NCBI GenBank assembly: GCA_000720375.1
Contig: JOAA01000016.1
Span: 186,001-250,000 of the forward strand
Reading direction: 5' to 3'
Length of the DNA: 64,000 bases
DNA from: Rhodococcus rhodnii
GTDB taxonomy: Bacteria > Actinomycetota > Actinomycetes > Mycobacteriales > Pseudonocardiaceae
Shown here: in pieces, positions 23,162 to 32,832 of the stretch
How positions within the stretch are numbered: the stretch's first letter is position 1
How the letters are laid out: each line of letters starts with the position of its first letter
Notes under the pieces: generated by a model
Told to the model about the DNA's origin: nothing
The model's input: only the letters and a program-made list of their open reading frames with translations
Database searches by the model: none
Position numbers and translations under genes: made by a program

Positions 23162-26062
23162 GTGACGCTTGAGGCCGCCGCGTTAGCGGCATTGGAGAAA
23201 TCCCTCACCGCTGCCGCGACCCAAGTGGGGAAACGGCTATGGACAAGGCACCTGTCCGCCGCCGGTCGTCGTGAACGCGTCTCCGCGGACGTGATCAAAC
23301 AACTGATGGCGTACGACTTCAGTGGCCGCTTCCGGCTCACAATGATTCTACCCGCGTTGCCTGCCGGAATTTCCCTCGCCGCCGTGCGGAAGAAACTTGA
23401 AGGCCCGGTCTTCCAGGGATTAACGCACGAACTGGTGGCGGCTCGACTGATGAGCATGCCGCAATCGGTCGTGTCGAACGTTTGCGAGAACATGCAACTG
23501 GCCACGCACCTCGAGTTCCCGGACAGCGATCCGGAGCTGACCATGGCGTTCGGCAAAGTGCTGTTCGACGAGATCGACCGCGTGGTCCAAGAACTCGTGG
23601 CCAAGTTGGACACCCTGCACCTGAAAGGTCTCGCCGAACTCCGCCAGACAGCGGCGCTGACCTTGCTCAATGCCGGATCCGACAACATCAAGCGGCACAA
23701 CTCGTACCTCAAGCAATCAACCAGCTTGCAGCAGGCTGCCGAACTCGCCGGCTGGGTGACGACATATCGGGCACAGCTGCGGTTTGCCCATGGCCACATC
23801 GTTCCGCCGGACTTCGAACGCAAACAGAAGATCCCCATCGACTCCTTGTTCGTGTCTCCCAAGGTTTCACCGAGGAACAACGAACGCACGACGTCAGTGA
23901 CCGATGTATGGAGCCTGTTCCACGAAATCGACCGCACGGTGTTGCTCGGCGATCCGGGCGGCGGAAAATCGACCGCCAGCAATGCCATGGCGTGGCACGC
24001 GGCCGACGACAAGGACGGACCGATTCCCTTCATGGTCATCCTGCGTACCGTTGTCGATCTCAAGCAGTCGATCCTCGGCCACATCGAGTCCGGCCTGTCC
24101 GCGTATTACCAATGTACCCCACCGCCTGGCGCGGTCGAGGGTCTCTTGTTGTCCGGCCGAGCCATCGTTTTCTTCGACGGATTGGACGAGTTGATCGACA
24201 CGTCGAAACGCCGGGCCGTGACCGAGCGAGTCGAACTCTTCTGCACCAAGTACCCGCTCACCAGAGTGATCGTGACGTCACGGCGAGTGGGCTATGAGGA
24301 AGCCGCGATGGACCGGTCCGTGTTCGAGGTGTTCGAACTCGCCGAGTTCTCCGACGAGAACGTCGAAACCTATGTGCAGAACTGGTTTGTGCACGTTGAC
24401 GGCGCGGCCGAGGGGCGAGCACGGCAACTGGCGGAGTCCTTCGTGCAGGAAAGCCAAGCTGTCCCGGATTTGCGCCGCAACCCGCTCATGCTGGCATTGA
24501 TGTGCATCATCTATCGCGGCCAGCACTGGATTCCGCGCAACCGCCCGGAGATGTATGAGCACTGCGCCAAGCTGCTGTTCGAGAAGTGGGACAGCAGCAG
24601 GGAGATCTACGTCAAGCTGAAGGCCAGCGCGCACGTCGATGGCGCCATCAAGCAGCTCGCCTACTGGATGTTCACCACACCGGAAGCCGCGCAGGGCGTG
24701 GTGGAGAGCGAACTTGTGAGGGAGGCGGTCGCTTATCTTGAACCCGCCTTCAGCTCGCTGCCTGAAGCCGAACAAGCGGCGCGGCAATTCATCGAGTTCT
24801 GTCGCGGGCGCGGTTGGGTGCTGACCGATGTCGGAACCACGGCATCCGGCGAATCACTGTTCGCCTTCACCCACCGCACGTTCATGGAGTACTTCGCGGC
24901 CTTCGAACTGGTACGCCGCCACAATGGCCCGGAGAACATCGCACGGACGGTGCTGCCACACATCGCCGCAGCGGAATGGGAGATTGTTGCTCAACTCGCT
25001 GTCCAGATATCGGACAGGCATTTCCGAGACGGCGCGGCCCGACTACTGTCCACCGTGCTGACGAACAAGCGCTACCGCAGTGCGGCAAGCCGCCGGAACA
25101 TCCACGCGTTCGCAATGCGCTGCCTTGGCTTCGCCCATGTGCCGGTGCCGTTGGCCAGGCAAATCGCGGCCGCTTTCATCGAAACCATGCTGCAACCCCA
25201 AGACACCGAGATCATTCCGCAACAATACTTATTGATCCCGGAGTTGCATGAGCCGGTCGAGCAGGAGATTTTCACCATCCTGTCCGCAGCGATCACCGCC
25301 GGCGATTCACGTCGCCGGGATACCGCGATCGAAGTGGCCCTCCACCTACCGACGATCATGACCCGACTGCACGAACGTGATACTGACGCCGCCTTCGACG
25401 CCTTCGACAGATGGACCGAGCTGCGCCGGAGAATCTTCGAAGCACACCGCGAGACAATCCTCGCCAACGGAAATGCGACCGTGTGGTTCGCCGCATGGCG
25501 GCATGGTTTCATCTCGCTGAGCGACCTGGTGACCGAAGGTCCGTTCGCCCAGACTTATCCGCTCAACATCTTCTTCGCCGAACCGAAATACCGCTATATC
25601 CAGGGCGGCTGGATCGAATTCGGGCCATTCCTCCCCGAACGCCTTCTCCAGTTGGGCGGCGGAACCGTGGAGGAGTTTCCTATGACGATCGCGGAGATAG
25701 ACTGGTTGAATTCGTTCATCGACGGGCTCGGTGATCCACCTTGGATCTCCGTCCCTCGGATCCGGGTACATCCGTTCGAAAAGCGTGGCACGTTGCGAAC
25801 CGAAGAGCTGACAACGGATCGAGGCTGGCTGCTGCTCCGGCTGATGCTGATCACTGTCGAAGCGATGACCTATCCGGCAACAGCGAGCGACTCGCGCGAC
25901 TACTACCAGGTCTTGGAAGAACTCGGAGACTGCAGGCTGAATTGCCGAAAACTTCCCGAGTGGCTGGCGGATGCGTTTGACCAGCTCCAGCCCGAGCGGC
26001 TGGAGCTGGTCAAGGCGTGGCTGACCAAGCAGGTGAACTTCGTCGCCGATGCTGAGGACTAG
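23162..26062 (+). CDS. NACHT-domain STAND NTPase (bacterial NLR-like), candidate antiphage protein
   Basis: A 966-residue protein. A helical N-terminal region (~1-235) precedes a NACHT module: Walker A LLGDPGGGKST (~261-271), Walker B AIVFFDGLDEL (~334-344), sensor VIVTSRRVGYEEA, and the winged-helix and superstructure-forming part with FTHRTFMEYFAAFELV (~570). The C-terminal ~380 residues are helical and lack obvious LRR, WD or TPR repeats. Bacterial NACHT proteins bind ATP, oligomerise and mediate antiphage defence; whether this one does is inference. No nuclease or other effector domain is recognisable. Base composition looks slightly less GC-biased than neighbours. GTG 23162 lies 12 bases after the MarR stop; the 3' end overlaps the convergent neighbour's stop. 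Confidence 0.88.
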   Translation: MTLEAAALAALEKSLTAAATQVGKRLWTRHLSAAGRRERVSADVIKQLMAYDFSGRFRLTMILPALPAGISLAAVRKKLEGPVFQGLTHELVAARLMSMPQSVVSNVCENMQLATHLEFPDSDPELTMAFGKVLFDEIDRVVQELVAKLDTLHLKGLAELRQTAALTLLNAGSDNIKRHNSYLKQSTSLQQAAELAGWVTTYRAQLRFAHGHIVPPDFERKQKIPIDSLFVSPKVSPRNNERTTSVTDVWSLFHEIDRTVLLGDPGGGKSTASNAMAWHAADDKDGPIPFMVILRTVVDLKQSILGHIESGLSAYYQCTPPPGAVEGLLLSGRAIVFFDGLDELIDTSKRRAVTERVELFCTKYPLTRVIVTSRRVGYEEAAMDRSVFEVFELAEFSDENVETYVQNWFVHVDGAAEGRARQLAESFVQESQAVPDLRRNPLMLALMCIIYRGQHWIPRNRPEMYEHCAKLLFEKWDSSREIYVKLKASAHVDGAIKQLAYWMFTTPEAAQGVVESELVREAVAYLEPAFSSLPEAEQAARQFIEFCRGRGWVLTDVGTTASGESLFAFTHRTFMEYFAAFELVRRHNGPENIARTVLPHIAAAEWEIVAQLAVQISDRHFRDGAARLLSTVLTNKRYRSAASRRNIHAFAMRCLGFAHVPVPLARQIAAAFIETMLQPQDTEIIPQQYLLIPELHEPVEQEIFTILSAAITAGDSRRRDTAIEVALHLPTIMTRLHERDTDAAFDAFDRWTELRRRIFEAHRETILANGNATVWFAAWRHGFISLSDLVTEGPFAQTYPLNIFFAEPKYRYIQGGWIEFGPFLPERLLQLGGGTVEEFPMTIAEIDWLNSFIDGLGDPPWISVPRIRVHPFEKRGTLRTEELTTDRGWLLLRLMLITVEAMTYPATASDSRDYYQVLEELGDCRLNCRKLPEWLADAFDQLQPERLELVKAWLTKQVNFVADAED

Positions 26063-27036
26063 CCCTCGTTGCTGGAGTGGCCCGGGAACAGGTGCGCCTC
26101 CGGGTTCAGTGCCACCGCGATGTTGTTGACGGCCGTCGCGGCCTCACCGAAACCGGTGGCGATCAGCTTGACCTTGCCGGGGTAGTAGGCGATGTCACCG
26201 GCCGCGTAGATCCGTTCGATGGCGGTCTTGCCGGTGCTGTCGACCTCGATGGCGCGGTCGCCCTTGCGGATCTTCAGGCCCCAGGACTCGATCGGCCCGA
26301 GGTCGGCGACGAAGCCGAGCGCCGCGACGACCACGTCAGCCTTGTGAATCGTCGGATCCTGGCCTTTGACCTTGATCTCCACCTCCTGCACCGTGGGTTC
26401 CCCGCGCAGTTCGGTGACCTCGGCGTCGGTGATGATCGGTACGCCGAGTTCCTCGACCTGGCGGACGGTTGGCGGGTGCGCGCGGAACTTCGCCCGGCGG
26501 TGCACCAGCTTCACGCTCGCGGCGATCGGGTGCAGGGCCAGCGCCCAGTCGAACGCCGAGTCCCCGCCGCCGACGACGACCACGTGTTTGTCGCGGTATA
26601 CCGCGAGCTCCGGGACGAAATGCACCATGCCGCGGCTCAGCCAGCCGTCGCCTGCGGGCAGCGGTCGCGGCGTGAACTCACCCATTCCCGCGGTGATCAA
26701 CACGGCGCCTGCCCGCACGGACGTGCCGTCGCCGAGGCCGACGTCGAACCCCGAGGGGTCCACCGCTGTCAGGGTGCTTGCCTTACGCCCCAACAGATAG
26801 GTCGGCTTCCACTGCCCGGCCTGCTCAACGAGGGCGGCGACCAGGTCACGGCCCTTCACCGCCGGAAAACCGGCCACATCGAAGATCTGCTTCTCCGGGT
26901 ACATCGCGGTCACCTGACCGCCCGGTTCGGGCAGTGAGTCCACGATCGCGGTGGACAGGTCCCGGAATCCCGCGTAGTAGGCGGCGAACAGGCCGGTCGG
27001 TCCGGCCCCGATGATCAACAAGTCGACGTCTGTCAA
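26059..27036 (-). CDS. Thioredoxin reductase-like ferredoxin/flavodoxin--NADP+ reductase
   Basis: A 325-residue two-dinucleotide-binding flavoprotein. The FAD site IIGAGPTGLFAAYYAGF is at ~8-24, the NADP site VVVVGGGDSAFDWALAL near 170, and a C-terminal FAD motif IYAAGDIAYYPGKVKLIATGFGEAA. The CxxC redox pair of thioredoxin reductase is absent, placing it in the TrxR-like FNR group that reduces ferredoxin or flavodoxin. It is divergent from fumC with 79 bases between. Confidence 0.88.
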   Translation of the reverse strand: MTDVDLLIIGAGPTGLFAAYYAGFRDLSTAIVDSLPEPGGQVTAMYPEKQIFDVAGFPAVKGRDLVAALVEQAGQWKPTYLLGRKASTLTAVDPSGFDVGLGDGTSVRAGAVLITAGMGEFTPRPLPAGDGWLSRGMVHFVPELAVYRDKHVVVVGGGDSAFDWALALHPIAASVKLVHRRAKFRAHPPTVRQVEELGVPIITDAEVTELRGEPTVQEVEIKVKGQDPTIHKADVVVAALGFVADLGPIESWGLKIRKGDRAIEVDSTGKTAIERIYAAGDIAYYPGKVKLIATGFGEAATAVNNIAVALNPEAHLFPGHSSNEG

Positions 27037-27115
27037 CAGACACCCCCGTGGTGGTGGGAACGATCACGAGCCTACGACGAGCGCAACCACTGGGGGAGGG
27101 TGAAGACTCAAAGGC

Positions 27116-28516
27116 ATGGCAGAACGTGAGTACCGCGTCGAGCACGACACCATGGGCGAGGTCCGGGTGCCAGCGGACGCGCTGTGGCGCGCGCAGACGC
27201 AGCGTGCCGTGGAGAACTTCCCCATCTCCGGCCGTGGCCTCGAACGGGCCCAGATCAGGGCACTCGGCCTGCTGAAAGCAGCGGCCGCCCGTGCCAACAA
27301 ACAGCTGGGCGTGCTGGACGCGGCCAAGGCCGACGCGATCGCGGCGGCCGCCGAGGAGGTCGCGGACGGCAAGCACGACGACCACTTCCCGATCGACGTG
27401 TTCCAGACCGGCTCCGGCACCTCGTCGAACATGAACGCCAACGAGGTCATCGCCACCCTGGCCACCCGCGCGCTCGGCTCGGACGTGCACCCGAACGACC
27501 ACGTCAACGCGTCGCAGTCGTCCAACGACACCTTCCCGACCACGATCCACATCGCGGCGACCGAGGCCGTGATCTCCGACGTCATCCCCGCACTCGAACA
27601 CCTCGCGGGCACGCTGGAGAAACGGGCGAGAGACTGGGCGGATGTCGTCAAATCCGGGCGTACGCACCTGATGGACGCCGTGCCGATCACGCTCGGCCAA
27701 GAAGCCGGGGCGTGGGCGGCGCAGGTCCGGTACGGCGTCGAGCGCTTGCAGGCGTCCTTGCCGCGGCTGGCCGAGTTGCCGATCGGCGGAACCGCGGTGG
27801 GCAGCGGCCTGAACGCACCCGACAACTTCGGTGCGCTGGTCTCCGGAGAACTGGCCGCGGCAACGGGTTTGCCGCTGACCGAGGCACGTGATCACTTCGA
27901 AGCCCAGGCGACGCAGGACAGCGTGGTCGAAACCTCTGGGCAGTTGCGCACGATCGCGGTGTCGTTGTTCAAGATCGCCAACGATCTTCGCTGGCTCGGC
28001 TCCGGGCCGCGGACCGGCCTGGCCGAGTTGCGGTTGCCGGACCTGCAGCCCGGGTCGTCGATCATGCCCGGCAAGGTCAACCCGGTGATCTCCGAGGCCA
28101 CGATGATGGTGGTGGCGCAGGTGATCGGCAACGACGCGGCGGTGGCGTTCGCCGGCAGCCAGGGAAACTTCCAGCTGAACGTGATGCTGCCGGTGATCGC
28201 GCGCAACGTGCTCGAGTCGGCGAGGCTGATCGCCGCGGTGTCCCGGCTGCTGGCCGACAAGGTCCTCGAAGGGACCGAAGTGGACACTGAGCGGGCCCGC
28301 GAGTACGCCGAGTCCTCACCGTCCATTGTGACACCGCTGAATCGCTACATCGGTTACGAGGAAGCGGCTTCCATCGCCAAGCAGTCGCTCAAGGAGCGCA
28401 AGACGATCCGCGAGGTCGTCATCGAGCGAGGCCACGTGGAGTCCGGCAAGCTGACCATCGAGCAGCTCGACGAAGCTCTGGACGTGCTGAAAATGGCCCG
28501 TGGAGGCGGGAAATGA
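27116..28516 (+). CDS. fumC: Class II fumarate hydratase
   Basis: A 466-residue TCA-cycle enzyme interconverting fumarate and malate. Signatures include [27 protein letters not shown] and the catalytic serine loop [11 protein letters not shown]. The ATG overlap (ATGA) with the next gene indicates a two-gene operon. Equivalent of Rv1098c. Confidence 0.97.
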   Translation: MAEREYRVEHDTMGEVRVPADALWRAQTQRAVENFPISGRGLERAQIRALGLLKAAAARANKQLGVLDAAKADAIAAAAEEVADGKHDDHFPIDVFQTGSGTSSNMNANEVIATLATRALGSDVHPNDHVNASQSSNDTFPTTIHIAATEAVISDVIPALEHLAGTLEKRARDWADVVKSGRTHLMDAVPITLGQEAGAWAAQVRYGVERLQASLPRLAELPIGGTAVGSGLNAPDNFGALVSGELAAATGLPLTEARDHFEAQATQDSVVETSGQLRTIAVSLFKIANDLRWLGSGPRTGLAELRLPDLQPGSSIMPGKVNPVISEATMMVVAQVIGNDAAVAFAGSQGNFQLNVMLPVIARNVLESARLIAAVSRLLADKVLEGTEVDTERAREYAESSPSIVTPLNRYIGYEEAASIAKQSLKERKTIREVVIERGHVESGKLTIEQLDEALDVLKMARGGGK

Positions 28517-29346
28517 CGACTGTCGCACTGCTGGGCACCGGCATCATGGGTGCCGGAATGGCCCGGAACATCGCCAAAGCAGGCCTTTCGTTGCGCGTGT
28601 GGAACCGTTCACGCGAGAAGGCCGAGCCGTTGTCGGACGTCGCCACGGTCACCGGCACCGCCGCGGAAGCGGTCGATGGCGCGGATGTTGTCGTCACGAT
28701 GCTGTTCGACGAGAACGCAGTCGATGCGGTCATGAAGGACGTCCAACTCGGCCCGGACGCGGTGTGGGTGCAGTCCAGCACAGTCGGCGTCGACGCGACG
28801 GCTCGGTTGGCCCAGCTGACCGACCGATTCGTCGACGCGCCCGTGCTCGGCACCAAACAACCTGCGGAGAACGGCCGGCTGCTCGTCCTCGCGTCCGGTC
28901 CGGCGGCGCTGAAATCCAGCGTCCAGCCGATCTTCGACGCGATCGGCCAGCGGACCGTGTGGGTGTCGGACGAACCCGGCGACGCCAGCAAGCTCAAGCT
29001 GGTGCTCAACTCGTGGGTGCTGTCCGTGGTCGCCGGAACCGGCCAAGCGATCGCGTTCGCCGAGGGCCTTGGCCTCGACCCCGCGCTGTTCTTCGACAGC
29101 ATCGCCGGTGGCGCGACTGACTCGGCGTACGCGCAGGTCAAGGGCAAGGCCATCCTGAACGGCGACTTCGCGCCCGCGTTCGGGCTCGACGGTGCGGTCA
29201 AGGACGCCGGGTTGATCGCCGAGGCGATGCAGGCAGCCGGGACCGACTCGGCGGTCATGAAGGCAATCCACTCGGTGCTGACTCAGGCAGCGGATCGCGG
29301 TCACGCGAAGTCCGATATGTCCGCGATCTACCACGGCTTCCGCTGA
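28513..29346 (+). CDS. NAD(P)-dependent beta-hydroxyacid dehydrogenase family protein
   Basis: A 277-residue protein. The N-terminal Rossmann motif [19 protein letters not shown] is followed by family motifs [17 protein letters not shown] and [11 protein letters not shown], where the second lysine is the usual catalytic residue. Relatives include 3-hydroxyisobutyrate, tartronate semialdehyde and glyoxylate reductases, so the substrate is uncertain. It is translationally coupled to fumC. Its 3' end overlaps the convergent exporter gene by 92 bases. Confidence 0.85.
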   Translation: MTTVALLGTGIMGAGMARNIAKAGLSLRVWNRSREKAEPLSDVATVTGTAAEAVDGADVVVTMLFDENAVDAVMKDVQLGPDAVWVQSSTVGVDATARLAQLTDRFVDAPVLGTKQPAENGRLLVLASGPAALKSSVQPIFDAIGQRTVWVSDEPGDASKLKLVLNSWVLSVVAGTGQAIAFAEGLGLDPALFFDSIAGGATDSAYAQVKGKAILNGDFAPAFGLDGAVKDAGLIAEAMQAAGTDSAVMKAIHSVLTQAADRGHAKSDMSAIYHGFR

Positions 29347-30166
29347 GCCCGGCGGCACATCCAGCCGCGACAACGACAGCTCCGCTGAGCGCGGTGATCG
29401 TCAGTGCCTGCGCGCCGACGATCACCGCGACCCCCAGTCCGGACAGCGGCATAAGCCCGATCAGGACCCCCGCCCGATCAGCGCCGAGCACTGCTACGCC
29501 CGTGTACCAGAACACGAAGGCGACCGCTGTCACCAAAGTTCCCAGCACTAACAACGCCGTAGCCTGCCGCCACGTTGGCAACGCCCACTCGGTTTGCCAA
29601 GTTGTTATCACCGAGGTGCCAACGGCCGCGCCGATGCAGGCCCATGTGGACGCCGAGGCTGCCCCGATTCGCCGTACGACACCCACCCCCGCCAGCGTGA
29701 ACGCGACATCGCCGACCAGCACGAGCAGTGCGAGCGCAAGGCCCGGGCCGTGCCACGAGCCGCCACCGGTCAGAACGACCACACCCATCACGACCAGCAC
29801 CGCACCGACCACCACGCGTAAGTTCGGCAACTTCCCGGCCAGCGCGGGCACGAGAACGGCGAGGACAAGCGGACTGGCACCGAGGACGGCGGCGACAAAG
29901 CCCGCCGTGGCGTACCGCTGAGCGATCAGGATCGCGGCGTTGAACCCGATCATCCCGGCGCCGACCATGCCGATCAGGCCGGGAACATCGCGCCACGAAG
30001 GCAGCACAAGCCGGCCCCGGAGCCACAGCAGCAGCGCGATCGCACCGATGCCGTAGCGGACCGCCTGGCCCGCCAGGATCGGATAGCCGTCGAGCATTCC
30101 CGTGATCGGCACGGATGCTCCCACGAGCACACATGCCGTCGCTGCCGCGATCATCGCCTTGGTCAC
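29255..30166 (-). CDS. EamA/DMT-family transporter
   Basis: A 303-residue membrane protein with about ten hydrophobic segments in two EamA repeats, ending in a basic tail. The family exports amino acids and other small metabolites. GTG 30166 is chosen because the first membrane segment follows directly (MIAAATACVLVGAS); a start at 30214 would overlap the divergent regulator. The tail after the last helix ([16 protein letters not shown]) runs antisense to the end of the dehydrogenase gene. Probable target of the divergent MocR regulator. Confidence 0.85.
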   Translation of the reverse strand: MTKAMIAAATACVLVGASVPITGMLDGYPILAGQAVRYGIGAIALLLWLRGRLVLPSWRDVPGLIGMVGAGMIGFNAAILIAQRYATAGFVAAVLGASPLVLAVLVPALAGKLPNLRVVVGAVLVVMGVVVLTGGGSWHGPGLALALLVLVGDVAFTLAGVGVVRRIGAASASTWACIGAAVGTSVITTWQTEWALPTWRQATALLVLGTLVTAVAFVFWYTGVAVLGADRAGVLIGLMPLSGLGVAVIVGAQALTITALSGAVVVAAGCAAGLSGSRGRSRTYRTSRDRDPLPESAPSGLPS

Positions 30167-30212
30167 GCGGCGAGCCTGTCGCAGATGTGGCCTAGCTTTA
30201 AGCTCCACTTCC

Positions 30213-31604
30213 ATGGCCGCTAACTGGACCACTTTGCGCGAGCTGCTGCTGCCGGACGGACCGAGACGCGGCCGGGCGATCGAGTCGGCCCTGCGCGAGG
30301 CGATCCGCGACGGCAGGCTGTCGCCCGGCACCAGGCTGCCGTCCAGCCGTGACCTCGCCGGGCAGCTCGGGGTGGCGCGCGGAACGGTCACGGCCGCGTA
30401 CACCCAGCTCGTCGCCGAGGGATACCTGCTGGCCAAGCACGGTTCGGGCACGGTCGTGGCGACGATCAGCCATGACGAACCCAGCACACAGCTGGAGAAA
30501 ACACCGACCTGGCGGCTGGATCTGCGGACCGGAGTGCCTGCGCTGTCGGCGTTCCCGCGGGCCGAGTGGATGGCCGCGAACCGGTCCGCGTTGGCTTCGT
30601 TGCCCGACGAAGGCCTGGACTACCCCGATCCGGCCGGATTCGCGCCTTTGCGTGCCGAACTGGCGAGCTACCTCGGCCGGGTGCGGGCGGTTTCGGCGAC
30701 GCCGGAACAGATCGTGATCACCAACGGTTCGGCGGATGGGTTGCGTCTGGTCTGCGAACAGCTGCGGTTGACCGGGCACCGCCGGATCGCCGTCGAAGAC
30801 CCATGTCACCCGGGCGAACGCGAACTTGTTGCGGCGCATGGGCTTGAGGCCGTTCCCGTCCCGGTTGACGAGCACGGCCTGAGTGTTTCGGAACTGGCGA
30901 AGACGGACTGCCGTGCGGTGATGGTCACCGCGGCACACCAGTTCCCGCTCGGCATGGTGCTGCATCCCAAGCGCCGCAGGGCTTTGCTCGCGTGGGCCCG
31001 GGACGTCGACGGGTACATCATCGAGGACGACTACGACGCCGAACACCGCTACGACCGGCCCGCTCTCGGTGCCATGCAAGCACTCGACCCGTCACGCGTG
31101 GTCTACGAGGGCAGTGTCAGCAAGGTCCTGGCCCCGGCACTACGACTGGGCTGGTCGGTGATCCCGGATCGGTTGAGGTCCGCCATCATCGACCGGAAAC
31201 GTGTCAGCGACATGGGATGCGCGACGTTGCCACAAGCAGCTTTCGCCGTGATGTTGCGGTCTGGTGGTTACGACCGGCATCTGCGTAGAACTCGGACGCT
31301 GTACCGGCGCAGGCGCGACGCGTTGCTGGATGCGTTGGCACACAAGCTACCTGACTGGCGTCCAATCGGGATCGCGGCGGGCCTGCACCTGGTGATCAGG
31401 TTGCCGGACGGGATCGACGACCGCCTGCTGTCGCAGGCGCTCGCCGCCCGTGGGGTGAACGCTCCCGCTCTGGCCGACTACTCGACACGACCTATCTTCC
31501 CCGGCCTGGTAGTCGGTTATGCGACGCTCACCCCGGATCGCCTCCGCGCCGCGGTAATGGAATTCGCAGCACTGGATGGCCTTGCTCCACTCGGCGAGGC
31601 TTGA
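30213..31604 (+). CDS. MocR-type GntR/aminotransferase transcriptional regulator
   Basis: A 463-residue fusion. The winged-helix GntR domain (~1-80) has RLPSSRDLAGQLGVARGTVTAAY. The fold-type I aminotransferase domain follows (~105-455), with HQFPLGMVL, IIEDDYDAEHRY and EGSVSKVLAPALRLGW, where Lys binds PLP. MocR proteins sense PLP or amino-compound intermediates and activate divergent genes; here the divergent gene is an EamA exporter. ATG 30213 begins the conserved part. Confidence 0.92.
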   Translation: MAANWTTLRELLLPDGPRRGRAIESALREAIRDGRLSPGTRLPSSRDLAGQLGVARGTVTAAYTQLVAEGYLLAKHGSGTVVATISHDEPSTQLEKTPTWRLDLRTGVPALSAFPRAEWMAANRSALASLPDEGLDYPDPAGFAPLRAELASYLGRVRAVSATPEQIVITNGSADGLRLVCEQLRLTGHRRIAVEDPCHPGERELVAAHGLEAVPVPVDEHGLSVSELAKTDCRAVMVTAAHQFPLGMVLHPKRRRALLAWARDVDGYIIEDDYDAEHRYDRPALGAMQALDPSRVVYEGSVSKVLAPALRLGWSVIPDRLRSAIIDRKRVSDMGCATLPQAAFAVMLRSGGYDRHLRRTRTLYRRRRDALLDALAHKLPDWRPIGIAAGLHLVIRLPDGIDDRLLSQALAARGVNAPALADYSTRPIFPGLVVGYATLTPDRLRAAVMEFAALDGLAPLGEA

Positions 31605-31756
31605 TCGCCAAGGCCGGACTGTCACATTCCGGCCCCTGCGGGGGCCGCCCACCCCAACCGCTGGTTCACCCAGCCCCACGCTCCGGCATCTCCACTTTTC
31701 CTGCGAGGTCGGGCGTGTTGCGTTGCGTAATGACCGGCGCGATCAAGCCTCCGAGA

Positions 31757-31785
31757 ACCCCTCATGATGCAGGGTCATGAGGGGT
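31757..31785. terminator. Hairpin between convergent mocR-type gene and RlpA-like gene
   Basis: Perfect 11-bp stem ACCCCTCATGA/TCATGAGGGGT with a 7-base loop. The rest of 31605-31802 shows no gene. Confidence 0.75.
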
Positions 31786-31802
31786 CCCCTGTGGAGGGTT
31801 TC

Positions 31803-32735
31803 TCAGCCGACGCGCTCGATGCGGGCGCGGCGGATCAGGAACTTGCCGGGCTCACGGACCTGTTCGAAGGCCGCGTTGTTCAACAGGGCACAGCTGCCGG
31901 ACACCGAGGTGACCTCGACCGTGGTGGACTTGTTGTTGTCCAGGTTGGTCACCTTGAGCTGGGTGCCGATCGGGAACTCGTTGCTGGACGCTGCGGGCGC
32001 GCCAGCCTCACCGGACAGCGTCACCGTCGAGCCCTGGCAGACGACCTCACCGGCCCCGCCGCCGTTGCCATTGCCGGCGTTTCCGTTGCCGTTCCCGGCA
32101 TTTTCGTTGCCCGCGTTGCCGTTTCCAGCATTGCCGTTGCCGTTGTTACCGGCTCCGGCGTTCCCGTTGCCGTTTCCGTTGTTGCCGGCCCCGGCGTTCC
32201 CGTTGCCGTTTCCGTTGTTGGCAGGCTCTTCTTCCTCAGCCGCGCCACCGCCCGCATTGCAGCCGGCGGCCTGCCGACGCTGCTGGATCAGGTCCACGAC
32301 CGCCTGCCGGTTCGCAATCCTGGCGGCTGACTGCGCGTCCGGGTTGGCCTGCTGGCCTGCGATGAAGTTCAGGTTGTTCTGCAGGGCCTTGTCCAGCCCG
32401 GCACACGATTCACCCGAACCACCGGTGTTGACCGGTTGCGCGACAACGCTTCCAGTGCAGCCGGCGGCCTGCCGGCGCTGCTGGATCAAATCCACGACCG
32501 CCTGCCGGTTGGCGATCCGCGCCTCGGACTGTGCGTCCGGATTGGCTTGCTGACCGGCGATGAAGTTCAAGTTGTTCTGCAACGCGGTGTCCAGTCCCTG
32601 GCAGGACTCCGCGGCCTCACTGCTTCCGCCGTTGAAGGCGAACACAGCGCCCGCGATACCCGCGGCACCCAGTAGGGCGGCCAATCCGATGGTCGCGCGC
32701 TTACGGTGCCTGCCGTTGCTTCCAAACAGGGACAT
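31803..32735 (-). CDS. Secreted protein with duplicated cysteine module, Asn-Gly-rich linker and degenerate RlpA-like domain
   Basis: A 310-residue protein. A signal/anchor (ATIGLAALLGAAGIAGAVFAF) is followed by two nearly identical ~50-residue modules, each bounded by cysteines (C-x-GLD ... QQRRQAAGC). A Gly/Asn/Ala-only linker spans ~60 residues. The C-terminal ~75 residues resemble a double-psi beta barrel of the RlpA type (FPIGTQLKVTNLDNNKS). The DRGP motif with the catalytic aspartate of lytic RlpA is absent (VTSVSGSC instead), so binding, not cleavage, is likely. Cell-wall association is inferred. Confidence 0.75.
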   Translation of the reverse strand: MSLFGSNGRHRKRATIGLAALLGAAGIAGAVFAFNGGSSEAAESCQGLDTALQNNLNFIAGQQANPDAQSEARIANRQAVVDLIQQRRQAAGCTGSVVAQPVNTGGSGESCAGLDKALQNNLNFIAGQQANPDAQSAARIANRQAVVDLIQQRRQAAGCNAGGGAAEEEEPANNGNGNGNAGAGNNGNGNGNAGAGNNGNGNAGNGNAGNENAGNGNGNAGNGNGGGAGEVVCQGSTVTLSGEAGAPAASSNEFPIGTQLKVTNLDNNKSTTVEVTSVSGSCALLNNAAFEQVREPGKFLIRRARIERVG

Positions 32736-32832
32736 TCATGACTCCTCTGGTCCTTCCCTGCGCCTCACCCCTGGATACGATCAGGTAACAAACTTGGTTC
32801 AAACCAATCGCGAGAAGCAACCAGAAAGTCGA

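Noticed and set aside
26059..27036. Thioredoxin reductase (trxB) as the name for the flavoprotein
   Set aside because: The CxxC redox motif between the NADP and FAD regions is missing, so the FNR-like assignment is better.
31803..32735. CRISPR-like or satellite array from the GN-rich repeats and duplicated modules
   Set aside because: The repeats are in frame within one secreted protein, with synonymous differences; no direct repeat/unique spacer pattern.
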